Source of the DNA: Pedobacter glucosidilyticus DSM 23534
Lineage (GTDB): Bacteria > Bacteroidota > Bacteroidia > Sphingobacteriales > Sphingobacteriaceae
Assembly: GCF_000425145.1 (NCBI RefSeq)
Contig: NZ_AULF01000003.1
Span: 1-64,000, forward strand
Length of the DNA stretch: 64,000 nt
Direction: 5' to 3'
The number at the start of each line of letters is the position of its first letter. Position 1 is the stretch's first letter. Positions 1 through 8,874 of the stretch are shown here, piece after piece. The position numbers were made by a program, and so were the translations under genes. The notes beneath the pieces were generated by a model, which had not been told where the DNA came from, did no database searches, and worked only from the letters and a program-made list of their open reading frames with translations.

Positions 1-222
1 CCAAAAGGAACCAAAAGTCCTGAACAATCCCGCAGGAGCCTTTGCCGCACAAGGCTTACCCACAATTCCAAAACAATGAGCGCTTATTTTTGCTAGGAAG
101 TGGTTTTCGATAACTTCTGCAAACTCGGACGCAAAACCGCATGCGCTATAGGCTTGGTGGTACTGGCTTTTTTGTTTCTGCTGCTGTTTTTGAATTTTTT
201 CCGGCTCTCGGGGATTGCTCAT
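1..222 (-). CDS. possible partial ORF running off the window start
   Basis: An open frame of 74 codons starts with ATG at 222 (minus strand) and leaves the window without a stop. It is Lys/Gln-rich near its start (KIQKQQQKQK). I recognise no family. Base composition is more GC-rich than in neighbouring genes and there is no clear start signal. It may be a chance frame in a dispersed GC-rich intergenic repeat rather than a gene. The opposite-strand frame at 100-288 is its mirror and looks even less protein-like. Confidence 0.2.
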   Translation of the reverse strand, partial: MSNPREPEKIQKQQQKQKSQYHQAYSACGFASEFAEVIENHFLAKISAHCFGIVGKPCAAKAPAGLFRTFGSFW

Positions 223-268
223 GTGCTTCGGGATAGTCTGTTTTTTATGAATGGTTGTTCCTTTCTAG

Positions 269-450
269 GAGTAGAAAGTACAGAGTAGAAAGTAGAGAGT
301 ATTGAGTAGAAAGTAGACAGATGCAAAAATACTGAATATTTAAGTCTAACACTAATGAACTGACTGTTGCCTATGAGCTTCGGTTTTGGCTGTAGAGGGT
401 TGAATGGGTGTTGCTTTTTAGAAGTAGAAAGTACAGAGTATAAAGTATGC
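269..450. repeat. degenerate short repeats (AGTAGAAAGTA family)
   Basis: Units of the form AGTAGAAAGTA followed by CAG, GAG or GACAG occur back to back at 269-320 and again at 423-447. Together with 533-576 they fill most of the 300-bp gene-free stretch before the first gene. No coding potential is visible here. Confidence 0.7.
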
Positions 451-532
451 CTAAATGTTGGCTATTTAAGAACTTGCAAAAGTAGAAAGAACATCAAAAG
501 CTTAGTTAACAAGTAAAAGCCACTTGGGTAAA

Positions 533-576
533 TTATTGATTTAGGTGAAGTTAGTTATTGATTTGGGTGAAGTTGT
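533..576. repeat. 22-bp tandem direct repeat
   Basis: Two adjacent copies (533-554 and 555-576) share TTATTGATTT, then A or G, then GGTGAAGTT. They lie just upstream of the MauE-like gene and may overlap its promoter region. Confidence 0.75.
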
Positions 577-633
577 TTTGATTTTAGGGTGTTTAACTTA
601 GTTCTGTTGTCTATCAAACAAAGAACTAAGCTT

Positions 634-1104
634 ATGAAATATCTTTTTCCAAATCTGAAAAATGCTACACAGGATAGTTTATTTACAAAGGGGAAACATT
701 TCTTAATAGGTGTCATTTGCCTGCTTTTATTGGCTTTATGGGTGGTTGTTGTGATTAACCGCTATAGCGATTTTGATATTTTTAATGCCAACATGCAAGC
801 TTTACCATTTGCAGGCTGGTTAAATGATATGATTGCCTTATTGGTTTCGGGCTTAGAGCCTGTTGCGGCTCTTTTACTGATTTGGGGGCAGAGTAGGGTT
901 TTTGGCTTATGGCTGTCATGCTTTCTTTTAGTTTCTTACACCTGTTATATAGGTATGGTATTGCTTGGCTTTTTTGGAAGTATACCTTGTACCTGCGCCT
1001 CTCCTATTTCTGGTTTAAGCTGGACACAACATTTTTTCTTTAACCTAAGTGCTAGTGGTATAGCTGGATTGGGTGTTTATCTGGAACCTACATCAAAGCA
1101 GTAG
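634..1104 (+). CDS. MauE/DoxX-like redox-associated membrane protein
   Basis: A 156-residue integral membrane protein with about four hydrophobic helices. A CTC pair (PCTCAS) sits in the loop before the last helix, as in the MauE/DoxX redox-associated proteins that Bacteroidota encode next to TlpA thioredoxins. The family is thought to pass reducing equivalents or disulfides across the inner membrane. A frame-extending GTG exists at 589, but ATG at 634 gives the more typical N-terminus (MKYLFPNLKN). The DUF6520 gene follows 80 bp downstream on the same strand, and the TlpA-SusC-SusD operon is convergent. Redox partnership with that TlpA is inferred from context. Confidence 0.7.
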   Translation: MKYLFPNLKNATQDSLFTKGKHFLIGVICLLLLALWVVVVINRYSDFDIFNANMQALPFAGWLNDMIALLVSGLEPVAALLLIWGQSRVFGLWLSCFLLVSYTCYIGMVLLGFFGSIPCTCASPISGLSWTQHFFFNLSASGIAGLGVYLEPTSKQ

Positions 1105-1184
1105 ACCGGTGGTTTACTGTAGCGGGCGGGCCGGCCAAAAGGCGTGATAAATATTATTTTTTTATTCATTTAAATTTTATTCTT

Positions 1185-1511
1185 ATGAAAAAATTTCGTT
1201 TCAATTTCTTTGCTGTGGCTGCAGTTGCTATAGCATTGGGTACTATGTCTTTTAAAGCGGCTACTAAAACTGCTGTGATTACTCAATGGCACTTAATTTC
1301 TGCCAATGGTGCTAACCAACAACTGGATGTAGTAGGGGCTGCAATTTCTGACCCTACTGTTGGTGGGCAATGTGAAAGTGAACCAGAACAAATCAGATGC
1401 GCAGTAGAAATTTCTTATGATGAAAGCTACAATCCTGTAGGAAATAGCGTTCAACAAGTAGAGAATGATACCAATCTGGCTGCAAGTGATAGAACATTTA
1501 GACCAGAGTAA
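1185..1511 (+). CDS. DUF6520 family small secreted protein
   Basis: A 108-residue protein with a cleavable signal peptide (Lys-rich start, hydrophobic stretch, cut near FKAAT). The mature part is short and has two cysteines spaced CESEPEQIRC, a typical DUF6520 feature. The function of DUF6520 is unknown, but it commonly lies beside MauE-like and TlpA/SusCD genes in Bacteroidota, as here. The Cys pair is a plausible substrate for the neighbouring thiol-disulfide machinery, which is inference. A strong terminator follows at 1562. Confidence 0.75.
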   Translation: MKKFRFNFFAVAAVAIALGTMSFKAATKTAVITQWHLISANGANQQLDVVGAAISDPTVGGQCESEPEQIRCAVEISYDESYNPVGNSVQQVENDTNLAASDRTFRPE

Positions 1512-1561
1512 GTATTTGTAAAGCCATATTTCAGATGGTTTTGCAAGGTATCCATTCCTTT

Positions 1562-1596
1562 AGCAGCGTTTCTCTTTGAGGGCGCTGCTTTTTTTT
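1562..1596 (+). terminator. rho-independent terminator after DUF6520 gene
   Basis: Arms AGCAGCG (1562-1568) and CGCTGCT (1583-1589) are followed by a run of T. It lies 50 bp after the DUF6520 stop. Confidence 0.8.
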
Positions 1597-1611
1597 GCGT
1601 TTGTATGCATT

Positions 1612-1837
1612 AAGGCGAAGAATGGAGCTTCGCTTTTTTAACCTGTGTAGAGAGATAGCTTTACTGCGTTCGCTATGTTTTAACCGCTGAGGGCGCAGAG
1701 GACACCGAGCTGGGTGGTTACCTGAAAATTTCAGACCTTTTTTTAGTGTTTAACTGCTCTGGTTGGTCAAGCGAAGAATGAAGCTTTTCTTTTTTAACCT
1801 GTATGATGAGATTGCTTCATTACGTTCTCGATGACAA
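1612..1837. repeat. diverged duplicate intergenic repeats
   Basis: Two related segments, about 1612-1680 and 1769-1837, both begin GCGAAGAATG, have an AGCTT...CTTTTTTAACCTG core, and then a block resembling GAGATTGCTTCATTACGTTCTCGATGAC. The first also forms a hairpin GCGAAG/CTTCGC followed by T6. Between them, 1681-1710 (AACCGCTGAGGGCGCAGAGG) belongs to the dispersed 'CACAGAG' repeat family also seen at 45577. No gene is visible in 1512-1921. Confidence 0.6.
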
Positions 1838-1841
1838 AGAC

Positions 1842-1872
1842 AAAAGCCGAAGGTTTTAAGCTTCGGCTTTTT
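1842..1872. terminator. bidirectional terminator between convergent units
   Basis: Perfect 11-bp arms AAAAGCCGAAG (1842-1852) and CTTCGGCTTTT (1861-1871) with an 8-nt loop. A-rich and T-rich flanks allow function on both strands. It separates the DUF6520 gene from the end of the SusD gene. Confidence 0.8.
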
Positions 1873-1921
1873 GTGAGGAGCGTTGGTGTTTGTGTAGCTT
1901 GTTTTTTTTGTACTCTTGAAC

Positions 1922-3298
1922 TTATCTTGGATTTTGTGCTATGCCACTAGCTGTAATCACTTCATCTGGTATGGGCCATACATATCTTGGCGATTCTGGT
2001 GCTAGTTGATAGGCTTGTCCATTGATGTTTCTTTCTAGTATGGTGCTAAATTGAGTTTCTTTATTATATCTTCTTAAATCTTCCCAGCGTATGCCTCTAC
2101 ACAGCAGTTGTTTTCTGCGTTCTTCTTGAATCTTTATTAACAGTTGTAACTGGCTTGTTGTATTGTAATTACTGTAATTAAGTGTTCTATAACGCTTTTT
2201 GCGCAACTCATTTAGATCGGTTAGTGCAGCTTGTAGTTCATTTAATCTTGCATTACATTCTGCCCTAATCAGCATGATTTCATCTAAAGCTAGTCCGCAG
2301 AAGAATGCATAGGCACCAGAATAAGAACCTTTAAAACTGTAGGCACCAGCAGATAGAAAGAAAAAAGCTGCCTTCCTAATATCTGCATCATCATATAGCT
2401 GATACAGTTGTGGGTTAAGTATAAATCGGGTAGCATTTACAATGGTTCTACCGGGTATGGTTTGGTAATATAATACCTCTGGGTTTCCTTCGCCAAATCT
2501 GAGATTTGAAAATACATAACGTAGTGAGGTGTTGAGTGTGTTGTAATCTAACAGACCGGCTCCTGATTGTATGCAGGAATCTGCATAGGTCTTGGCTGGA
2601 AGATACTCTTGCTGCGAAAGATAAATCTTTGCTAATAAAGCATGTGCCGCAGACTTTGAAGGGCGCAATTTATTGGCTGCTTGTTGTGGTAGTAAGGATG
2701 CTGCCTGCTGTAAATCACCGATCACTTGCTGATAACAGGCTTCTATGGAAGCTCTTCTTACTGGTATGGTGATATCTGCTTCCAGACGCAGGGGGATACC
2801 AAGATCTGTTGATGCTGTTTGTTTGTTATAAGCCTTAGCATAGGTTTGCAATAGCTGATAAAAAGCAAATGACCTTATAAACAATGCGCTGCCTTTTACA
2901 TTGTTCCATGCTTGCTGCTCATTGGCCGCAGGACTTATTTTTTCAATTCCATCTAAAGCTGTATTGGCATACAGCACTTTTCTGTAAGCATTGTTCCAAT
3001 CTTCTCCTTCACTTCCTTCATAAACATCTGCTGCCCAAATGTAGGCATTACGTTCTACTGCTGCCGGCAATAAGTTCCAGACACTGGAAGTAACTGTATA
3101 CTCCTCCCCGCCCACAACATTTAGCACAGCAGAGCCTGTCAAGTTCATCTCATTGCTATTATCTAAAAGTGCCTGTAATTGGGTGATGGTTTGGGGTATC
3201 ACCTGTCTTTTATCTCTTTTGATATCCAGAAATTCTTGGCCGCAACTGCTTAATAGCAGAGCTAAGAGTATTGTTAAATAGGTATTGAAGCGTCTCAT
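1922..3298 (-). CDS. SusD/RagB family outer-membrane lipoprotein
   Basis: A 458-residue nutrient-binding lipoprotein that caps its SusC partner on the cell surface. A lipoprotein signal ends in LLSSC with the lipidated Cys19. The SusD-like N-terminal domain (DIKRDKRQVIP, NTALDGIEKI) and the RagB/SusD C-terminal part (LMLIRAECNARL, ERRKQLLCRGIRWEDLRRY) are clear. The usual SusD ending, with a conserved Pro-Ile and Gln-Asn-Pro (WPIPDEVI...AQNPR), is present. It starts 38 bp after the SusC stop and is the last gene of the TlpA-SusC-SusD operon. The ligand cannot be told from sequence; no glycoside hydrolase is near. Confidence 0.95.
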   Translation of the reverse strand: MRRFNTYLTILLALLLSSCGQEFLDIKRDKRQVIPQTITQLQALLDNSNEMNLTGSAVLNVVGGEEYTVTSSVWNLLPAAVERNAYIWAADVYEGSEGEDWNNAYRKVLYANTALDGIEKISPAANEQQAWNNVKGSALFIRSFAFYQLLQTYAKAYNKQTASTDLGIPLRLEADITIPVRRASIEACYQQVIGDLQQAASLLPQQAANKLRPSKSAAHALLAKIYLSQQEYLPAKTYADSCIQSGAGLLDYNTLNTSLRYVFSNLRFGEGNPEVLYYQTIPGRTIVNATRFILNPQLYQLYDDADIRKAAFFFLSAGAYSFKGSYSGAYAFFCGLALDEIMLIRAECNARLNELQAALTDLNELRKKRYRTLNYSNYNTTSQLQLLIKIQEERRKQLLCRGIRWEDLRRYNKETQFSTILERNINGQAYQLAPESPRYVWPIPDEVITASGIAQNPR

Positions 3299-3336
3299 AT
3301 CTTTTGTACTTTAATCTTGTTTTTAAATCCGTGTTT

Positions 3337-6300
3337 TTAAAAGTTGGCATTTAAGCCTATAGCCAAACTACGGGCTGCCGGATAGGCCGCATTGGCATAA
3401 TCAGGATCGAGCCCTACTTCATTGGCTCTCCATAAGATCCCTAGGTTTGCAGCATAGAGCGAAAGCCTTAGGCTGTTAAATGGTAGCTTCCGCATATTGC
3501 TTTGTTTGAGGGTATAGCTTAACTGTAGGTCTTGTAAACGTATATGCGCTCCGTCTTCTACCAGTTGACTGGAATAAGTATATACCACATCCCTATTGTT
3601 GTTTACATCATTGGGACGGGCTGGTACCTGTGTCCTAGCCTCATCGCCAGGGTTTTGCCAGCGGTTCAGGTAGTCTATGTGGCCTAGGCCCTGATTATAA
3701 AGCTGGTTATAGTTGATAGAGCTTCTTCTGAATACATAGCCTGCCTTCCAGCTGATGTTGGCACTTAGTGAGAGGTTTTTGTAAGTAAAAGTATTTCTGT
3801 AGGCTCCATACCAGGTGGGTACTGTTACTCCTGCCAAAACCAAATCTGCTCTGCTTAAGCTGTTGAGGTAGGCGGTATAGTCTTGACTTATGGCACCGTT
3901 GAGCAATACCTGTTGCTGCCCGTTGATAGAAGATAGCCCCTGCCAAGGTAAGGCATAGATGGCATCTAATGAGGTGCCCACCTCTGGTAGCGGTACAGGA
4001 GAAAGGTAGGCTGCATTTACTTGCTGATTGTTATCTACCGCATAGTTGCTTACCCGGTTACGTACATGGCTAATGAGGTAATGGCTTTGCCAGTTGAAAG
4101 TACCGATGAGGTTTTTACTACTTACATCTATGTCTAGTCCTCGGGTTTTCATCCCTGCATAGTTAACCCGGTTACGGATATTGCTTAAGCCTGTGGTTGG
4201 GTCTGCAAATATCTCGCCTATCAAATCACTAGCATTTTTGTAAAAGTACTCCACGCTTCCTGCTATCCGGTTATTCTTGGTTGCTATATCTGCCCCTAGG
4301 TTGATGATTTGTACCCGCTCCCATCTTAAGCTGGGATTACCGGGATTGGTAATGATTCCTGTTGCTAGTCCTGTAATGTTACTGCTGGCTGATTGGAAAG
4401 TAGGAAAAACACTTACTTGCCTGTTGACATTGCCGTTATAGCCATAGGTCGCTCTTAAGCGTAGCTCGGGGAATAGCGTACTTTGCCACCAGTTTTCTTT
4501 GCTTAGCTGCCATGCTCCACCTACAGACCATAGGGGTACACCTTTCTGATTGGTTTTTACACCAAATAGGTTGGAGGCATCCCACCTGCTGCTGGCAGAA
4601 AGCACATAACGTTGTTTATAGGTGTAAGCTGCATTGGCAAAATAAGAGAGGTTGCGTTCTGTTATCTGGCCAAAGCTAAAGGGGTTTGCTGGTATCCGGG
4701 CACTTCCCTGTGGGCGTGTAGGGTAAAAGCGGGTATAATCAAATAATATGTTGCTGGTTAATACTTCCCCATTATAATCATAGACCTGATAGCCCGGACC
4801 ATTGCTGTAGCGCTCTTGTCTTATCTCTGCTCCTGCAAGTGCTGCCAGTTGGTGGTTGGTGGTTGGGCTATTCTGGTAATTGAGCTGGAAGCGCCCGTAA
4901 TGGGTTTCTTCTTTTGCATCGCCCTCTTGTAAGATGTCTCCATAAGGGATAACCCTGCTGTTATTGCTTTGGGTAAAGCGGTTTACTAGGTTGCGGGTAA
5001 AGTAGCTGTCTTTATCATAACGCTGGCTCCGTTGTTGGTTTTGTTGCTGGTATTGGTATTTGGCATCGGCACTTAGGTTTTTAACTATTTTATAGCGTAA
5101 GCCGGCATCTACACGTAACCTAGCGGCTTTGGTGTTTCTATCTGCCAAACGTTGCTCATCCAAAGGACGATAGTCCCAATTGAGCAGCCCATTTGCTGGG
5201 GCTTGAGCGGTATAAGTAAGTCGATAATCTCTGAGTACAGCGAGCGGATTCCCGGCATCATCTGCCAGTTGGGTATAAGGAATCAGGCCTAAAGTGGGTG
5301 GCTTAATGGCTTCCAGTGTGAGGCCGTTTTCTTGGTTGTTGTTTTGGGTATAGTAAATGCCGCTACTGAAATCCAGTTTGGAGGATAGTTTGATCTGGTT
5401 ATTGGCCGTTAGGCTGATTCTACTTTGGGCATCACCTATACTGTTTCCCCGGTTTTGGTCGTATCCGGCAGAAAGGTAGTAATGGTGTGCGGCACTACCC
5501 CCACTCATGTTGAGGGCATATTGCTGGTTGATGGCTTCTTGATAAAGTAAGCGGGAGGCTTCTCTGCGGATATCCTGTTGTTGTAAACTGGCTTGCTGAC
5601 TATTGAAATCTGAAGCACTGATGGTATTGTCTCGCTGGCGAATCAATAGTTCTACATAGGGTGGTAAAGGGCTGATCGCTTCCTCGTCATAATAGCCTTG
5701 CTGGAAGAGATAGTTTTCTACTTCCATCCATGCGGTGGCAGGGATAAAGTTGGGGTTATAGGACAGGTTGGGGCGTTGGATGATGTTGACATTGCTGTTG
5801 AAGTTTAGTTTGGCTTGCTGGTTATATTTGCCACTTTTGGTGGTGATGACGATAACGCCATTGCCCGCTCTGGCTCCCCAGATAGATGCGGCGGCAGCAT
5901 CTTTTAAGATGGTGATATTTTCTACATCATTGGGGTTGATATCGTTGATGTCGCCCTCAAAAGGGAAGTTATTGAGGACAATGAGCGGGCTGTTATCTGA
6001 TAAGATAGTGCTGAGCCCTCTAACCCTGAGGCTGGCAGGCTGGTTACCCTCGCCAAGGGTACCCCTGCGCTCGAACTGTAAACCACTGGTAACCCCTTCC
6101 AGACGGCTGATGATATCTGTACTAACGCTTCTGTTTAGTAAAGCCTGGTCTATTTGGGTAAAAGAGCCTGTAACACGCTCTTTGGGAATCTGCTCGTAAC
6201 CTGTACTTATTACAACTTCCTTTAGACTTGCTGTTTGACTATCTAGCTTGATGTTGAGTGCTGTTTGTAGGGGTAATTGTAGCGGTATTTGTTTGGGACT

Positions 6301-6528
6301 ATAGCCCAGCATATTGATGAGCAGGGTGTCTGTTTGGCGGTTGATGATGATGTTAAACTGTCCGTTGCCATCGCTAAAGCCTCTGGTTTGGCTTTGTTTG
6401 GTTGTTAGTGTTGCCCCTGCAATGGCTAGTCCGTCATCTGCGCTGTAGAGGCTGCCTTTAATGACGTACTGGCCAAATGCTGTTTGTAAGAGGCTGATAA
6501 AAAGAGAGAGCATTAAGTATTTCTTCAT
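3337..6528 (-). CDS. SusC/RagA family TonB-linked outer-membrane transporter
   Basis: A 1063-residue TonB-dependent porter. In order it has a signal peptide to about residue 20, a carboxypeptidase-D regulatory-like domain (about 22-95), the SusC TonB-box-like stretch LKEVVISTGY (102-111), a plug domain (about 115-225, LRVRGLSTI, ILKDAAAASIWGARAGNGVI) and a long beta-barrel ending in a terminal Phe (LAIGLNANF). It pairs with the downstream SusD lipoprotein. The TlpA gene lies 21 bp upstream, so the three are probably one transcript. The plug is complete. The substrate is unknown; association with TlpA and DUF6520 rather than carbohydrate enzymes argues against a simple polysaccharide locus. 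Confidence 0.95.
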   Translation of the reverse strand: MKKYLMLSLFISLLQTAFGQYVIKGSLYSADDGLAIAGATLTTKQSQTRGFSDGNGQFNIIINRQTDTLLINMLGYSPKQIPLQLPLQTALNIKLDSQTASLKEVVISTGYEQIPKERVTGSFTQIDQALLNRSVSTDIISRLEGVTSGLQFERRGTLGEGNQPASLRVRGLSTILSDNSPLIVLNNFPFEGDINDINPNDVENITILKDAAAASIWGARAGNGVIVITTKSGKYNQQAKLNFNSNVNIIQRPNLSYNPNFIPATAWMEVENYLFQQGYYDEEAISPLPPYVELLIRQRDNTISASDFNSQQASLQQQDIRREASRLLYQEAINQQYALNMSGGSAAHHYYLSAGYDQNRGNSIGDAQSRISLTANNQIKLSSKLDFSSGIYYTQNNNQENGLTLEAIKPPTLGLIPYTQLADDAGNPLAVLRDYRLTYTAQAPANGLLNWDYRPLDEQRLADRNTKAARLRVDAGLRYKIVKNLSADAKYQYQQQNQQRSQRYDKDSYFTRNLVNRFTQSNNSRVIPYGDILQEGDAKEETHYGRFQLNYQNSPTTNHQLAALAGAEIRQERYSNGPGYQVYDYNGEVLTSNILFDYTRFYPTRPQGSARIPANPFSFGQITERNLSYFANAAYTYKQRYVLSASSRWDASNLFGVKTNQKGVPLWSVGGAWQLSKENWWQSTLFPELRLRATYGYNGNVNRQVSVFPTFQSASSNITGLATGIITNPGNPSLRWERVQIINLGADIATKNNRIAGSVEYFYKNASDLIGEIFADPTTGLSNIRNRVNYAGMKTRGLDIDVSSKNLIGTFNWQSHYLISHVRNRVSNYAVDNNQQVNAAYLSPVPLPEVGTSLDAIYALPWQGLSSINGQQQVLLNGAISQDYTAYLNSLSRADLVLAGVTVPTWYGAYRNTFTYKNLSLSANISWKAGYVFRRSSINYNQLYNQGLGHIDYLNRWQNPGDEARTQVPARPNDVNNNRDVVYTYSSQLVEDGAHIRLQDLQLSYTLKQSNMRKLPFNSLRLSLYAANLGILWRANEVGLDPDYANAAYPAARSLAIGLNANF

Positions 6529-6549
6529 TGTTGTATGTGGTTTAGGGTT

Positions 6550-7923
6550 TTAGGGTTGTTTAACAGAAGCTATCACCAGCATATCCAGCAGTTTTTCTTC
6601 TTCCTGCAATTGTAGGCCATAAGGTGCCAAGGCTTCATTTGCTTTGCTAAGGTTACCATCTATGCTTTTGGGTAACTCTAGGTCTATACGGTGTTGAAAG
6701 CCTGTTTCATCTAGCAGTAGTTTGGCTGGGTTTACTTTTAGTAGCATGCTGCTGAGTACACTGGCGGCTGGTGCATTGATGGCCAGGTAGCGCTGGGGAT
6801 CATCAAGGCGGATTTGCTGCGGCTGCTTACTGGTGTTGAGTTTATGGTTAGGGCCTATGCTTTTGAGTACCAAGCAAGCTACCGACCGGGGCATTACCTG
6901 TGCGGTGATACCATAACGAGCTTTAGCAAAGCGGTTGAGATCTTCCTGCATGATGCTGAGGGCTGCTGCTCTGCTGATGGGAAACGTGGCATACAGGTTA
7001 TAGCAATAAACATGGCTATCTAGCCAGTGGTAGAAAGCCTTATCCAGCTCATAGTCTCCAACTGGCTTGGGGATACCTTTACCTGTAAGTAGGGTTCTAA
7101 GGCTATCTGCTGTTTCCCAAAGGATGCGTCTGTAATCTCCTTGTAACTGCATGGCAAAGGCTGAGGTATAGAGCCCCTCCACATTCATATTTACAAAAAG
7201 TAATTGATTACCACTACCTCTGGCTCCACTTCCTGCACTACTGGTATTGACTTTAATGCTGTTAGAGAGTACGCTATAGAAATGAATATCTCTTGCCTGA
7301 CCACCATTACCGTTTAGAAAAAGTGCTTGGGCTTTATCTAGAGTATTGTTTTTTTTCATGACCATTTGGAGGCTCTGCTTCTCTAGTACTTTGCTGATGT
7401 TTTCTGCATTGGTATATGCTGTGGCCGGTATAGCCAGCACTTTGCCATCTTTTATCCATACTTGGTGTGGTAGGCTCCGATAAGGGAACCAGCTTTTCAA
7501 TCTGCTTTCGCCCACCACAGAAAGTAGCCGATTGCCCTTGCTTTTTAAAAAATCTTCTGCTGTTTTAGCATCCTGATAGGTAATGGGTATTACTGCAAGG
7601 TCTACTGGAAATTCCTCCTGTAAAGCATTCAGTTTGGCCAGAGAACTTACGCAAGGCCCACACCAAGTGGCCCAAAAATCTAAGATGATGAGTTTGCCTT
7701 TATGCTCATTTAAAGTGATGCTATTTTTACCTTCTGGATGGTTTACTGTTTGCAGCTTTAAATCCCATAAGGCTTGGGGAATGCTGTCTCCAATTTCTAA
7801 AGCCTGCTGGGCTTTGGCTTTTTTGCTGGATACTACCACAACTAGCAGTAATACAAGTAGTTTGATGGTCTTGCCTCTCCTAAAAAAAGGCATTAGGTAT
7901 CCTATACGATGTTTATCGTTCAT
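6550..7923 (-). CDS. TlpA family thioredoxin-like protein
   Basis: A 457-residue exported protein. An N-terminal hydrophobic segment (about 20-32) is followed by an AhpC/TSA-type thioredoxin fold with the active site WATWCGPC (Cys88, Cys91). The thioredoxin domain ends near residue 190. The remaining 260 residues form a long C-terminal extension typical of Bacteroidota TlpA proteins encoded with SusC/SusD, whose role is not established. It is the first gene of the SusCD operon, and with the nearby MauE-like membrane protein it suggests periplasmic disulfide exchange. ATG at 7923 gives a charged start before the membrane segment. Confidence 0.9.
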   Translation of the reverse strand: MNDKHRIGYLMPFFRRGKTIKLLVLLLVVVVSSKKAKAQQALEIGDSIPQALWDLKLQTVNHPEGKNSITLNEHKGKLIILDFWATWCGPCVSSLAKLNALQEEFPVDLAVIPITYQDAKTAEDFLKSKGNRLLSVVGESRLKSWFPYRSLPHQVWIKDGKVLAIPATAYTNAENISKVLEKQSLQMVMKKNNTLDKAQALFLNGNGGQARDIHFYSVLSNSIKVNTSSAGSGARGSGNQLLFVNMNVEGLYTSAFAMQLQGDYRRILWETADSLRTLLTGKGIPKPVGDYELDKAFYHWLDSHVYCYNLYATFPISRAAALSIMQEDLNRFAKARYGITAQVMPRSVACLVLKSIGPNHKLNTSKQPQQIRLDDPQRYLAINAPAASVLSSMLLKVNPAKLLLDETGFQHRIDLELPKSIDGNLSKANEALAPYGLQLQEEEKLLDMLVIASVKQP

Positions 7924-7950
7924 TTTTTTTGTGTTTGGGTTTAAGAATTT

Positions 7951-7975
7951 GTCACATTGAGCGGAGTCGAAATGT
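7951..7975 (-). repeat. dispersed 'TTCGACTCCGCTCA' repeat, copy 1
   Basis: On the minus strand this reads TTTCGACTCCGCTCAATGTG. Copies with the same core occur at 18675-18699 and 41109-41133 (plus strand), all intergenic. It lies 28 bp upstream of the TlpA start. Confidence 0.7.
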
Positions 7976-8149
7976 TATCATTTAGCACTCTTCTCAGATA
8001 GAAAAAACCGGCCGGGCTATTAACAGCTTTTTAACTTATTTCTTGGGATGCAATGGGCCAGACCGGTTGGTGTCTTAAACACTATTCCGGTGCGCAAATG
8101 ATGAGGGCGTAAATTTGTTTTTGGTGCTCCATGGTAAATATATTGAGGA

Positions 8150-8352
8150 GCCTTTTGATAAGTTAGGAAACACTAAAGGCGTGGAACTCAACTTACTGTT
8201 CTGGAGGTTCTGCTATACCTTTGGAAACGAATAAGTGAGCCCACGCCTTTAGCATGAGCATTTTCACTTATCGTCTCGTTTCCCTAGAATTTTAGCAGAT
8301 TTTCCAGAACAAGACTCTAAGTGCGAATGCTTTTAATATTTTAAGTATTCGC
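8150..8352 (+). ncRNA. structured RNA candidate, 6S-like size
   Basis: This 600-bp gene-free stretch (7924-8529) holds a highly self-complementary segment. Left arm 8192-8238 pairs with right arm 8264-8312 in several helices: GTTCTGGA/TCCAGAAC, TCTGCT/AGCAGA, GGAAACGA/TCGTTTCC, ATAAGTGA/TCACTTAT. In addition, CTAAAGGCGTGG (8173-8184) is a perfect 12-bp complement of CCACGCCTTTAG (8241-8252), which lies in the terminal loop of that hairpin, so it must form a pseudoknot or an alternative fold. A second hairpin, GCGAATGCTT/AAGTATTCGC, ends at 8352. A weak TTTG (8120-8123) and TATATTGA (8139-8146) pair could be the promoter. Length (about 190 nt) and single long hairpin fit 6S RNA, but I cannot confirm the family. 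Strand is inferred from the promoter boxes. Confidence 0.45.
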
Positions 8353-8529
8353 TAAATTAACAAACTTATTAATCTTGTAGATTATTTTTTTGATGTTTTC
8401 ATCAATAATAATCCTTGTTTATATAAATTAATATACAATAATATATAAATTTATATATATAAACAATTTTTATTTTACATATACTAGATTTTTTTTATAC
8501 ATTATATTGTATTATTTTATATTATAATA

Positions 8530-8874
8530 TTGGGTAAGAAGAAATTTCATATATCTAGAGAAGTACTTCATAAAGTAGCTAAAACTAGCAGTCTATCTAT
8601 TAAAGAAATTGCTGAAAAAGCAGGTTATAAGTACCCGACTTTTTACTTACACATTAAAAAAGTTGATTTACCCTACGATAAATTAGCGAGATATGGTCAA
8701 GTTTTAGGTCATGATTTTTCTGATGAATTTCCAGATATGATGGATTATATTTTTAAGGATAGACATGTTGCCTACGGGGTTAAAAAGTTGATTTATGAAG
8801 AGTTGGAGACTGAAAAAGAACGGTGGTTGAATAAATACCATCAGTTGAATGAGAAGTACCAATTGCTTTCTTAA
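8530..8874 (+). CDS. small HTH/coiled-coil protein, probably truncated by a nonsense codon
   Basis: A 114-residue protein: an N-terminal helix-turn-helix-like segment (about 20-60, SIKEIAEKAGYKYPTFYLHI), then a charged coiled coil (WLNKYHQLNEKYQLLS). It resembles small Bacteroidota regulators of unknown target. The start is TTG (8530). The frame continues directly past the TAA at 8872-8874 with KYHELLEEKLGLKGK and stops at 8922; those residues continue the same heptad pattern. A GAA to TAA change therefore probably shortened a protein of about 130 residues. The very AT-rich DNA upstream (8440-8529) shows no other start. Confidence 0.55.
   Translation: MGKKKFHISREVLHKVAKTSSLSIKEIAEKAGYKYPTFYLHIKKVDLPYDKLARYGQVLGHDFSDEFPDMMDYIFKDRHVAYGVKKLIYEELETEKERWLNKYHQLNEKYQLLS

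Noticed and set aside
100-288. Hydrophobic 62-residue frame on the plus strand
   Set aside because: It is the mirror of a Lys/Gln-rich frame, starts from a non-ATG codon and lies in repeat DNA.
5768-6199. 143-residue plus-strand frame
   Set aside because: It is fully inside the SusC gene on the opposite strand and has no family character.
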